Source of the DNA: Rickettsiales bacterium
GTDB taxonomy: Bacteria > Pseudomonadota > Alphaproteobacteria > Rickettsiales > Anaplasmataceae
Length of the DNA: 9,353 nt
Assembly: GCA_031284675.1 (NCBI GenBank)
Contig: JAITXQ010000026.1
Coordinates: 1-9,353, forward strand
Direction: 5' to 3'
Part shown: piece after piece, positions 1 to 6,188 of the stretch
Numbering within the stretch: the first letter of the stretch is position 1
Layout: every line of letters begins with the position of its first letter
The notes under the pieces: model-generated
Seen by the model: the letters and a program-made list of their open reading frames with translations, nothing else
What the model was told of the DNA's origin: nothing
The model's database searches: none
Position numbers and translations under genes: made by a program

Positions 1-60
1 TTTGCCTTTTTTTCTATTTGGTAAATTTCTTAAATATTTATAGCTAAAGTAATTTAAGAG
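1..60 (+). repeat. 60-bp direct repeat, left copy
   Basis: This stretch matches 9136-9195 in the same orientation at about 56 of 60 positions. It begins with TTTGCC and a T-tract and ends with TAATTTAAGAG. Because it starts at the first base of the window, the true repeat may extend further left. Similarity stops abruptly after position 60, but palindromic repeat debris follows both copies. It contains no ORF. The T-rich start could be the tail of a terminator for an upstream transcript, which is inference. Confidence 0.85.
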
Positions 61-403
61 CCCATGAAGGGTGTCATGCAAGTAGCTGGCACTGGTTTAT
101 TATGCAGCCACTTATTTAAAGTTAAGTTTTCTGGATCCCAGTGTCTGGGCACTGGGATGACAAAAAAAAGGAGGCACTGGGATAACATCTTTGTGTTTGA
201 GGCAAAACTGGCTATAACATTTCTTCGCAAACAAATATTCGTACAGTTGTATGCTTGACACTGGGATCTATCTTTCTGGTCACGCGCTGCCAAAGGTGAG
301 TTTTTGGTTTTTCACTTAAATAGTAGTTATGCAAGAGATCTATTGAAATACCCCTACAAAACTATACTATTGATTAGTACACTATAAATTTAAAATTATA
401 AAT
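61..403. other. Non-coding region upstream of dacF with degraded palindromic repeats
   Basis: No credible gene is seen here. The short ORFs on both strands run through repeat sequence and look like chance. The 9-mer CACTGGGAT or its complement occurs at 135-143 (inverted), 150-158, 175-183 and 259-267. TCACGCGCTG at 280-289 is the reverse complement of 3471-3480, so fragments of the same dispersed repeat family are mixed here. The last 60 bases before dacF are very AT-rich. TATACT at 363-368 and TATAAA at 383-388 could be -10 elements, but neither has a well-spaced -35 element, so no dacF promoter is called. Confidence 0.6.
135..158. repeat. Perfect inverted repeat of the CACTGGGAT family
   Basis: ATCCCAGTG (135-143), a six-base loop TCTGGG, then CACTGGGAT (150-158) form a perfect 9-bp stem. 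The same unit with one stem mismatch is at 3511-3534, also flanked by GGATCC-type sequence on the left and GATGACA on the right. It is followed by GACAAAAAAAA, so on the + strand it would give a hairpin with an A-run, not the T-run of an intrinsic terminator. Confidence 0.85.
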
Positions 404-1510
404 ATGTTAAGCAGATTGGTAATTTTGCTATTAGTTTTTGCGCTTCCTTTTCCTTCATATTCGTATCAGTTTAGAACTAAAGCAAAGCAAGCAGTAGTTT
501 TAGATTTAGCTTCAGACTCATTTATTTTTGAGCATAATTCCGATGAAAAAATGGCTCCATCTTCAATGAGTAAATTAATGACTTTATATGTAGCCTTCGA
601 TTATTTAAAAGCTGGAATAATAAACATGGAGGATAAATTTCGAGTAAGTAGAAAAGCGTGGGAAAGGAAAGGCTCTTCTATGTTTTTGAAAGAAGGTCAA
701 TTTGTTACGGTGAGAGAATTACTTGAAGGAATTATCATAGTCTCAGGTAATGATGCCTGCATAACACTAGCTGAGGGCATTGCAGGATCAGAGGAGAATT
801 TTGTGATTGAAATGAACGAAGTTGCACAAAATTTGAACCTAATCAACAGTCATTTTGTTAACTCAAGTGGATGGCCGGATGAAGATCATTTTATGAGCGC
901 AAAAGACTTGGTGGTGCTAGCAAAAAGGATTTTTACTGATTTCCCTGAATATTATGATTTATTTTCTGAACAATATCTGACATATAACGAAATTGTACAA
1001 AAAAATAAAAATCTTCTACTTTTTCATGAAATTGGAGTTGACGGATTAAAAACCGGTTATACAAACGCTGGTGGTTACGGCATTGCAGTATCTGCAAAAC
1101 GGAACGATAGGAGAATTTTTGCTGTTGTAAATGGTTTAAATACTGAGAAAGAGCGAATAGAAGAGGCAAAAAGACTGATACAATATTCCTTAAATCATTT
1201 TAATACTAAGAAAATATTCGTTAAAGACAGTGTGGTCGAGGAAATAAATGTTCTATATGGAAAAGATAAAAAAGTGCCCGTTACAGTTGCAAACGATGTT
1301 ACCATAACTTACAACCGCAATTTGCATGACAAAATTAAGGTGCGTGTTGAATATAAAGATATGATACCTGCACCAATTAAAAAAGGGCAAGAAGTGGGCA
1401 AAATTTTTGTAGAAATACCAGGTGTTGAGCAGCAAACCACACCACTTTATGCAGTGAATGACGTGCAGGAATTGAATTACATAGAAAAGTTTTTTAGAAT
1501 ATTATTTTAA
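404..1510 (+). CDS. dacF: D-alanyl-D-alanine carboxypeptidase (PBP5/6 family, peptidase S11)
   Basis: This is a 368-residue serine DD-carboxypeptidase, a periplasmic enzyme that removes the terminal D-Ala from peptidoglycan or lipid II pentapeptides. Residues 1-20 form a signal peptide (hydrophobic LVILLLVFALPF, then PSYS before the probable cleavage site). All three penicillin-binding motifs are present: SxxK as SMSK at 54-57 (nucleophile Ser54, Lys57), SGN at 114-116, and KTG at 216-218. A C-terminal PBP5-type beta domain spans about 268-352. The last ~15 residues (ELNYIEKFFRILF) resemble the amphipathic membrane anchor of this family. The length is normal. ATG 404 has no clear Shine-Dalgarno sequence but directly precedes the signal peptide. 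The gene stands alone with non-coding DNA on both sides. The family is certain; dacF versus dacA/dacC naming is less so. If the host is Wolbachia, which has a reduced wall, the likely substrate is lipid II-derived peptides. Confidence 0.95.
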   Translation: MLSRLVILLLVFALPFPSYSYQFRTKAKQAVVLDLASDSFIFEHNSDEKMAPSSMSKLMTLYVAFDYLKAGIINMEDKFRVSRKAWERKGSSMFLKEGQFVTVRELLEGIIIVSGNDACITLAEGIAGSEENFVIEMNEVAQNLNLINSHFVNSSGWPDEDHFMSAKDLVVLAKRIFTDFPEYYDLFSEQYLTYNEIVQKNKNLLLFHEIGVDGLKTGYTNAGGYGIAVSAKRNDRRIFAVVNGLNTEKERIEEAKRLIQYSLNHFNTKKIFVKDSVVEEINVLYGKDKKVPVTVANDVTITYNRNLHDKIKVRVEYKDMIPAPIKKGQEVGKIFVEIPGVEQQTTPLYAVNDVQELNYIEKFFRILF

Positions 1511-1566
1511 GTTAAAAAGCGCACTATACCCGAAAGTTAGGCACGAATTTTAATGTACCCCAGCAA

Positions 1567-1630
1567 TCACTTCACCAACGGCAAAGTAGTACCATGCTGA
1601 TTCATATATTTTCCTTTAAATGGCAATCAA
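1567..1630 (-). pseudogene. dcd: Decayed duplicate of the dcd 3' end
   Basis: Read on the minus strand, this fragment encodes GKYMNQHGTTLPLVK and a TGA stop. The intact dcd ends [15 protein letters not shown] and TAG. At the DNA level, 1570-1617 matches 2831-2878 at about 43 of 48 positions in the same orientation. The similarity continues weakly through ATGGCAATCA versus ATGTCATCA and then ends. Small indels just upstream break the reading frame. No other part of dcd is recognisable here, so this is a 3' fragment and not a second gene. Its preserved frame and stop over the last 15 codons make chance similarity very unlikely. Confidence 0.88.
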
Positions 1631-1750
1631 AAACAACTAGAAATTCAGCTATTTATAATAAATAATTGAAGCTTTTAATTAAGAAAAGCGCACGGCAAAT
1701 CGTATGGTATGATAAGCAAGAATGAGAAAGCACGGAAGCAAGAACTTGGC

Positions 1751-1779
1751 TTGACAAAACAAAAGAAAAATAGTATATT
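1751..1779 (+). promoter_or_regulatory. Sigma-70-type promoter for the 1808-2821 gene
   Basis: A perfect -35 TTGACA (1751-1756) is separated by exactly 17 bases from a near-perfect -10 TATATT (1774-1779). Transcription would start near 1786, leaving a leader of about 20 bases before ATG 1808. This is one of the best promoter matches in the window and serves the unknown gene alone. Confidence 0.7.
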
Positions 1780-1807
1780 AATGATATTGATATTAATTTA
1801 AACTAAT

Positions 1808-2821
1808 ATGCCAGCAGTAGTAAACAGACAAGAACCATCGAAATTAAAAGAAGTTTTGCTAGCTCCTGTAAGGTGGCTAATCATGGGTTTATTGATACTA
1901 TTAATTATAGTATTACTTATTTCCTGTCTAGCAATTTACTGCTTAATCATCAAACCATTATTAGCATTACATAAGCTATATTATCTTGCAGGAGGCAAAG
2001 CACCAGAATGGGTAGAGCAAAGAGCTGAAGCATTTGAGGAAATGATCCGCACTCCTCAAACAACACACGATACTGATGTAAATGATGCAATCAGTGTTAA
2101 TATTCAAAAGCTAAGAGAAAATTACGGCGAACCTGATGTTGAAGATGGATTTACAAAAGAAATAGAAGATTTTATTAATCAGTTAGAGCGCGTAGCAAAT
2201 GGCATACAAAAAGCTGCAGATAAAGATCAACTTACAGAAGATGAGAAAAAACATGCACTTGAGTGCTTGAAGCGTATAAAAAATAACCCTGATACACATA
2301 GTGGAAGTGGGTTAACATTGAAGCAAGTTTTAAGTTTGGTTTGGAAGGCTAGTAATGATAAAAATAAAAAAAGTGCTGATCCTTATATAGATATTGACAC
2401 ACGCATATCACAGAGAAAATACCAGCTAGTTAGGCAGCTAATAGAATCACAAACAGAATATGGAGTGCGTGGTGGTCATGCATGTTTTACTGGTACCTTT
2501 AACAGTATTATCTCTTTCTTATATACCTTTGAAGAGTTTCACTTCTTGCAAAAAGTAGATAAGGATACTGTAAAACAGGAATTTGAAAATGAGCTGCGAA
2601 AAAAGGGAGAGGAACTATTTAATGAAAATAATCAAGAAGATAAAGAAAAGATTGCAGAAGCTTTAAGTAATCCTTCTACAAATTTCTTTTTAAGCTATGT
2701 AGAGTCATTTAAAAATCACCCTACACGTACAGTTTTAGGCGATAAAGAATGCGACGAATTAGTTAAAACTCATTTTAGTAATCTTCATTACAACAGAACA
2801 ATATCAGGCTGTTTACCATAA
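1808..2821 (+). CDS. Unrecognised membrane-anchored protein
   Basis: This 337-residue protein is not one I can name. Residues 1-22 are short and basic. Residues 23-48 are a strong membrane helix rich in Leu and Ile, followed by a second weaker hydrophobic stretch to about 60. The remainder is a hydrophilic, mostly helical domain rich in Lys, Glu, Asp and Asn, with charged probable helices at 116-160 and 250-290. Two segments look domain-like: LTLKQVLSLVWKASNDK at 169-185, and HACFTGTFNSIISFL at 224-238 with a Cys-x-x-Gly-Thr-x-Asn pattern. I associate that pattern loosely, from memory, with large hypothetical or effector-like proteins of intracellular bacteria. No enzyme signature is evident. 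ATG 1808 lacks a Shine-Dalgarno sequence but lies about 20 bases after the predicted transcription start. The gene converges on dcd with only 6 bases between stop codons, and copies of the dcd 3' end lie on both sides of it. A membrane-tethered host-interaction protein is possible but unproven. Confidence 0.85.
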   Translation: MPAVVNRQEPSKLKEVLLAPVRWLIMGLLILLIIVLLISCLAIYCLIIKPLLALHKLYYLAGGKAPEWVEQRAEAFEEMIRTPQTTHDTDVNDAISVNIQKLRENYGEPDVEDGFTKEIEDFINQLERVANGIQKAADKDQLTEDEKKHALECLKRIKNNPDTHSGSGLTLKQVLSLVWKASNDKNKKSADPYIDIDTRISQRKYQLVRQLIESQTEYGVRGGHACFTGTFNSIISFLYTFEEFHFLQKVDKDTVKQEFENELRKKGEELFNENNQEDKEKIAEALSNPSTNFFLSYVESFKNHPTRTVLGDKECDELVKTHFSNLHYNRTISGCLP

Positions 2822-2827
2822 AAGTCA

Positions 2828-3385
2828 CTACTTCACTAACGGCAAAGTAATACCACATTGATTCATATATTTTCCTTTCATGTCATCATATGATTTCTCG
2901 CACTCACTTGCGCCACTCAGAAACACAAATTGGCATGCTCCCTCGTTAGCGTAAATTTTTGCAGGAAGTGGAGTAGTGTTTGAAAATTCTAATGTTACAT
3001 GACCTTCCCATCCAGGCTCTAAGGGAGTGACATTTACTATAATCCCACACCTTGCATAAGTTGATTTACCAACACAAATGACTAGTACATTTCTTGGTAT
3101 ACGAAAATATTCGACTGTACTTGCAAGCACAAAGCTATTTGGCGGAATGATGCACACATCTGTTTCCTTATCTATAAAACTATTCTCAGAAAAATTCTTA
3201 GGGTCCACGATAGCTGAATTAACGTTAGTAAAAATCTTAAATTTATTATCCACTCTTGCATCATACCCATAAGATGATAGTCCAAAAGATATGACACCCT
3301 TACTGCTTTTATGATCAACAAAAGGCTCTATCATTCCAAAGTTTTCAGCTTGTTCTCTTATCCATTTATCTGGCATAACTGCCAT
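2828..3385 (-). CDS. dcd: dCTP deaminase
   Basis: This 185-residue cytosolic enzyme deaminates dCTP to dUTP, the precursor for dUMP and thymidylate. The trimeric dUTPase-like fold is recognisable. KSTYAR at 107-112 supplies the Ser and Arg equivalent to the substrate-binding Ser/Arg pair of E. coli Dcd. [18 protein letters not shown] at 119-136 carries the family PGW motif and the catalytic Glu133 in LEF. The C-terminal [15 protein letters not shown] is the flexible tail that closes over the nucleotide. The length is typical of the family. The start at 3385 is favoured over Met4 because AAGGAG lies 5 bases upstream of it. A candidate promoter lies at 3417-3444. The last 16 codons are duplicated as a decayed copy at 1567-1630. 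Confidence 0.96.
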   Translation of the reverse strand: MAVMPDKWIREQAENFGMIEPFVDHKSSKGVISFGLSSYGYDARVDNKFKIFTNVNSAIVDPKNFSENSFIDKETDVCIIPPNSFVLASTVEYFRIPRNVLVICVGKSTYARCGIIVNVTPLEPGWEGHVTLEFSNTTPLPAKIYANEGACQFVFLSGASECEKSYDDMKGKYMNQCGITLPLVK

Positions 3386-3390
3386 AACTG

Positions 3391-3396
3391 CTCCTT
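3391..3396 (-). promoter_or_regulatory. Ribosome binding site of dcd
   Basis: AAGGAG on the minus strand lies 5 bases before ATG 3385. It decides between the two nearby in-frame ATG codons (residues 1 and 4) in favour of the first. Most other genes in this window lack such a clear site. Confidence 0.75.
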
Positions 3397-3416
3397 AAAG
3401 TTGTGTAATACTTACA

Positions 3417-3444
3417 ATAATATGAAATAAAATTTAAATGTAAA
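3417..3444 (-). promoter_or_regulatory. Candidate promoter of dcd
   Basis: On the minus strand, TTTACA (3439-3444) and TATTAT (3417-3422) are 16 bases apart. This would start transcription near 3409 and give a leader of roughly 25 bases including the ribosome binding site. The surroundings are very AT-rich, so a chance match cannot be excluded. With the palindromic repeat just upstream, it suggests dcd is transcribed independently of trkH. Confidence 0.45.
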
Positions 3445-3462
3445 CTATAGGCTAGCAGTTTT

Positions 3463-3537
3463 TGTCATTCCAGCGCGTGACGCTGGAATCCAGAAAAAAA
3501 AGAAGAATGGATCCCAGTATCTGGGCACTGGGATGAC
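3463..3537. repeat. Composite palindromic dispersed repeat
   Basis: The element begins TGTCAT and ends ATGACA, a terminal inverted repeat. Inside are two hairpins. The first is ATTCCAGCG (3467-3475), loop CGTGA, CGCTGGAAT (3481-3489), a perfect 9-bp stem. The second is ATCCCAGTA (3511-3519), loop TCTGGG, CACTGGGAT (3526-3534), with one mismatch. An A-rich linker joins them. The right hairpin is nearly identical to 135-158, and parts of the left one recur inverted at 280-289 and, modified, at 9216-9230. The element lies between the trkH stop and the dcd promoter, so on the minus strand its hairpins could also end or weaken read-through from trkH. It is non-coding and resembles a MITE-like or Rickettsiales palindromic repeat. 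Confidence 0.85.
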
Positions 3538-3593
3538 ATCCTGTGATTGTTTAGGCTTGCGACCTACCGCTCCAGCTCGTTCGCTCAGATTAA

Positions 3594-5054
3594 CTATTTT
3601 TTCCTATTAAATAAGAATAAGTTACCTATACAAAAATAGATTGGCAATATTTCAAGTCTGCCAAGCAGCATTAAAAACGACAGAAATAATTTTACCCCAT
3701 TACTGAAAGAAGAATAGTTACCTGAAGGACCTATTAAATTACTGAATCCTGGACCAGAGTTTGTAAGCGTTGCAGAAACTGAGCTGATGCTAGTTATAAA
3801 GTCTGCATTGCTTAAGTAAGACATCACTATTGATGAAATGGTGAACGTTAATATGTAAATTGCAAAAAATATAAAAACAGAGTGAACTTCATCATTTTCC
3901 AAGGTTTCACCATTGAATTTTACCCTATCGCCTGCATCAGGGTTTAATAAAAGGCGAAAGTAATTTCTTATAGACCTTAAAAGAATGATCATACGGAAGA
4001 TTTTGATGCCACCACTTGCAGAACCACTACATCCACCAATAAAGGTTAGAAAAAACGCTAAGACTGAAATAAAGCTCCAATCTATATGATTACAAATCGC
4101 ATAGCCAGTTGATGTAATTAAAGAGGTGACGGTAAATGTGCTGCATCTAAATGATAATGATACTCCTAAATCAGCATTTTTATACAACCAAAAATAAGCA
4201 AATAAAGATAAGATAATAGTTATCTTAACAAAGTAAGAGACCTGTTCATCATGGCAAATGTCCAATCGCTTTATGATTTTTAAATAGCTAAGAAAAGGCA
4301 GAGAGCCCAAAATCATAAAAATGATCGTTATGACTTCTAGTATGGGATTATTATAGTACCCTATAGAATCGTTATAGTTAGCAAATCCACCAGTTGATAC
4401 AGCGGACATTCCGTGACATATTGCATCAAACAATGGCATACCAGCTAGATAATAGGAAAATATGCATAACAAAATTAGGCCATAATATATTACCATAATA
4501 TGAATCACTACGCTTCGTGTGTGCGGCAACTTCCTTTTTGTAGCATCTGAATATTCAGAATAAAGTAAATTATTTAGACTCAGAATCTTGAGCATAGGAA
4601 AAACTGCAATTCCTAAAGTGATTATACCAAAACCCCCTATGCCATGTAGCATTGCTCTCCATAGTAGTATTCCTGGAGATTGCTTTTCAATATTGCTAAA
4701 TACAGTTGCCCCTGTCGTTGTGATGCCAGATATTGCTTCAAATAATGCATCAACATAACTCAGGTTATTAAGATAGAATGGGAGAGCTGCAAATAAAGAG
4801 AAAGCTATCCAGGTGCAACTGGTAATCGCGAAAATTGCTGACATTTCATGCAATCTATTTAATTTACCTAATAAAATAAAAATTGTACCAAATGTGCAGG
4901 TAATTATGAACCCAGCTAGAAAATTTTTCCATTCGTAACCCAGATACTTATTAGTAACAGCAGGAATGACCATTGCTAAGCTAACCAACAATAAGAATAT
5001 CCCAACAATAAATACAATTGAACGCAAAGTTTGCAAGCGTTGATGATTTTCCAT
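3594..5054 (-). CDS. trkH: TrkH-family potassium uptake protein
   Basis: This 486-residue inner-membrane K+ translocation subunit is normally gated by cytosolic TrkA, which is not in this window. The four pore-loop filter segments of the TrkH/KtrB fold are visible: TTTGAT at 112-117, STGGF at 220-224, STGY at 315-318, and TNSGPG at 431-436. Each carries the filter glycine. The family signature GGCSGSASGGIKIFR spans 340-354, and MLLGRLEILP near 462-471 is the conserved last-helix motif. At least ten membrane helices are evident, and the length matches TrkH. Its start lies 27 bases after the stop of the PstS-like gene and no promoter is needed between them, so co-transcription is likely. No strong Shine-Dalgarno sequence precedes ATG 5054. 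The gene appears intact. Confidence 0.95.
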   Translation of the reverse strand: MENHQRLQTLRSIVFIVGIFLLLVSLAMVIPAVTNKYLGYEWKNFLAGFIITCTFGTIFILLGKLNRLHEMSAIFAITSCTWIAFSLFAALPFYLNNLSYVDALFEAISGITTTGATVFSNIEKQSPGILLWRAMLHGIGGFGIITLGIAVFPMLKILSLNNLLYSEYSDATKRKLPHTRSVVIHIMVIYYGLILLCIFSYYLAGMPLFDAICHGMSAVSTGGFANYNDSIGYYNNPILEVITIIFMILGSLPFLSYLKIIKRLDICHDEQVSYFVKITIILSLFAYFWLYKNADLGVSLSFRCSTFTVTSLITSTGYAICNHIDWSFISVLAFFLTFIGGCSGSASGGIKIFRMIILLRSIRNYFRLLLNPDAGDRVKFNGETLENDEVHSVFIFFAIYILTFTISSIVMSYLSNADFITSISSVSATLTNSGPGFSNLIGPSGNYSSFSNGVKLFLSFLMLLGRLEILPIYFCIGNLFLFNRKK

Positions 5055-5081
5055 GGAGTTACTTTCTAGAACAAAAAAACA

Positions 5082-6098
5082 TCACATTATATTATGAACT
5101 TTTGCTGAAACTTTCTTTATGTCTTCACTGGAAAGTGAGATCAGACCGAGCCTAGATAGGTATCCATCTTCAGTACTGATAGAATCTATAACTTCTCTAA
5201 TGAATTCTCTTAACCCATCAATAGTATCTAGGTGTTCTTTCTTTATGTAAAGGTATAGAGGTCTTGCTAATATATATTTTCCCGATGATATATTTTCATA
5301 AGTTGGCTCAATTCCTGCGATTGTGCTCCCTTGTATTTTATCTTGGTTCCTCATTAAAAAGCTAAAACTAAATATCCCTAAGGCATTCTTGTTGCTTTTC
5401 AATTTTTGTATTATTATATTTTCATTAATTCCAACTTCTATGTACCTTCCGTCATCCCTTATACTACTACATGCTTTCTTTCTTTCTTCCGGATTTTTAT
5501 AATTCTCTTTGAAAATTCTTGAGTTCATGCATGAGTATTGATCGAGCATAACAGAATTAACCAAAGTTTCGTATGTGCCTGTATTTTGATGTGGACCATA
5601 AATTTCAATTTCTGTTTTTGGTAAGGCTTGATTTACATTAGACCAAAGCTTCTTATTATTTTTTACTAACTTATCATTTTCTTGAGAATATGCAGATAAA
5701 GTTTCAAATAAGTCCTTTTTTGTAAAATCAAATCTATGGCTTTGATTAGAATTTGCAACGACAATTCCATCATAGCCAATGATGACCTCTATCACTTCGT
5801 TAATTTTATTTCTTTTACATAGCTCTCTTTCTACTTCTTTTATAGGACGAGATGAAGTGGTGATGTCTGGCGTATCTTCCCCTATTCCTGAGCAAAACAT
5901 TTTGAACCCTGATCCACTTCCTATCGACTCCACAACTGGAGTCTTAAAGGAGAATACACGACTGAAGTCCTCAGCTATAAATGAGATAAAAGGAAAAACA
6001 GTTGAAGACCCAACAATTCTGATATATTTCCTTGCATCAGCATTTGACAGCGGCGTGAATACTGCAAATATAAAAATCAGGAGAAAGCTTCTAAGCAT
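5082..6098 (-). CDS. pstS: PstS-like phosphate-binding periplasmic protein
   Basis: This 338-residue protein belongs to the PstS/PBP-like family, periplasmic receptors that bind phosphate for an ABC importer. Residues 1-20 are a signal peptide (LLIFIFAVFTPLSNA), with likely cleavage around Ala20-Asp21. Characteristic ligand-loop segments are present: IVGSSTVFPF at 28-37, ESIGSGSGFKMFC at 57-69, DITTSSRPI at 78-86, IGYDGIVVAN at 107-116 and GPHQNTGTYE at 168-177. ALGIFSFSF at 239-247 matches the second-lobe strand of the family. PstC, PstA, PstB and PhoU are absent from the window, so the permease must be encoded elsewhere or the protein has another ligand. It lies between mgtE and trkH on the same strand. 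A consensus -10 lies 30 bases upstream. The family is confident; the symbol is by similarity only. Confidence 0.85.
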   Translation of the reverse strand: MLRSFLLIFIFAVFTPLSNADARKYIRIVGSSTVFPFISFIAEDFSRVFSFKTPVVESIGSGSGFKMFCSGIGEDTPDITTSSRPIKEVERELCKRNKINEVIEVIIGYDGIVVANSNQSHRFDFTKKDLFETLSAYSQENDKLVKNNKKLWSNVNQALPKTEIEIYGPHQNTGTYETLVNSVMLDQYSCMNSRIFKENYKNPEERKKACSSIRDDGRYIEVGINENIIIQKLKSNKNALGIFSFSFLMRNQDKIQGSTIAGIEPTYENISSGKYILARPLYLYIKKEHLDTIDGLREFIREVIDSISTEDGYLSRLGLISLSSEDIKKVSAKVHNIM

Positions 6099-6128
6099 TA
6101 TTTTTGGTTAAGAACATAAATCTTGATT

Positions 6129-6134
6129 ATTATA
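6129..6134 (-). promoter_or_regulatory. Candidate -10 element for the pstS-like/trkH operon
   Basis: A perfect TATAAT on the minus strand sits about 30 bases before ATG 6098, which would give a leader of about 24 bases. The matching -35 region is poor: GCTTTT at 16-base spacing is the best I see. It also abuts the AT-rich hairpin at 6137-6167. It may be a weak or activator-dependent promoter, or chance in AT-rich DNA. Confidence 0.35.
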
Positions 6135-6136
6135 AC

Positions 6137-6167
6137 AAAAAATCAAACTGAAAAGCCTTAATTTTTT
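6137..6167 (-). terminator. Possible AT-rich hairpin terminator after mgtE
   Basis: On the minus strand AAAAAATTAA (6158-6167) can pair with TTGATTTTTT (6137-6146) around an 11-base loop, giving a 10-bp stem with one G-U pair. The 3' arm ends in six T residues. It lies just past the mgtE stop and before the pstS-like gene. The stem has almost no G-C pairs, so it would be a weak terminator that may allow read-through. Confidence 0.35.
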
Positions 6168-6188
6168 CTTATAGCATAATTTTTTGTA

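Larger units (their letters stand above)
1511..1807. other. Intergenic region with dcd remnant and promoter
   Basis: This gap of nearly 300 bases holds a decayed dcd 3' fragment (about 1567-1630) and a strong sigma-70-like promoter (1751-1779). The 10-mer AAAAGCGCAC occurs at 1515-1524 and 1684-1693, one on each side of the dcd remnant. That could be a trace of rearrangement or coincidence. No open frame of meaningful length is seen, and no intrinsic terminator for dacF is obvious. Confidence 0.6.

Noticed and set aside
64..258. 64-codon + strand ORF and overlapping 79-codon minus-strand ORF upstream of dacF
   Set aside because: Both run through palindromic repeat sequence, have no ribosome binding site and encode low-plausibility peptides.
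1..300. CRISPR array, because CACTGGGAT recurs several times
   Set aside because: Copies are in both orientations, irregularly spaced and part of palindromic dispersed repeats; no uniform spacers or cas genes are present.
343..388. Possible dacF promoter (TTGAAA 343, TATACT 363, TATAAA 383)
   Set aside because: The spacers are 14 bases or lack a -35 partner. The region is too AT-rich to prefer one match.
5779..6111. 110-codon + strand ORF inside the pstS-like gene
   Set aside because: It is antisense to the signal peptide and first ligand loops of a well-supported PstS-family protein.
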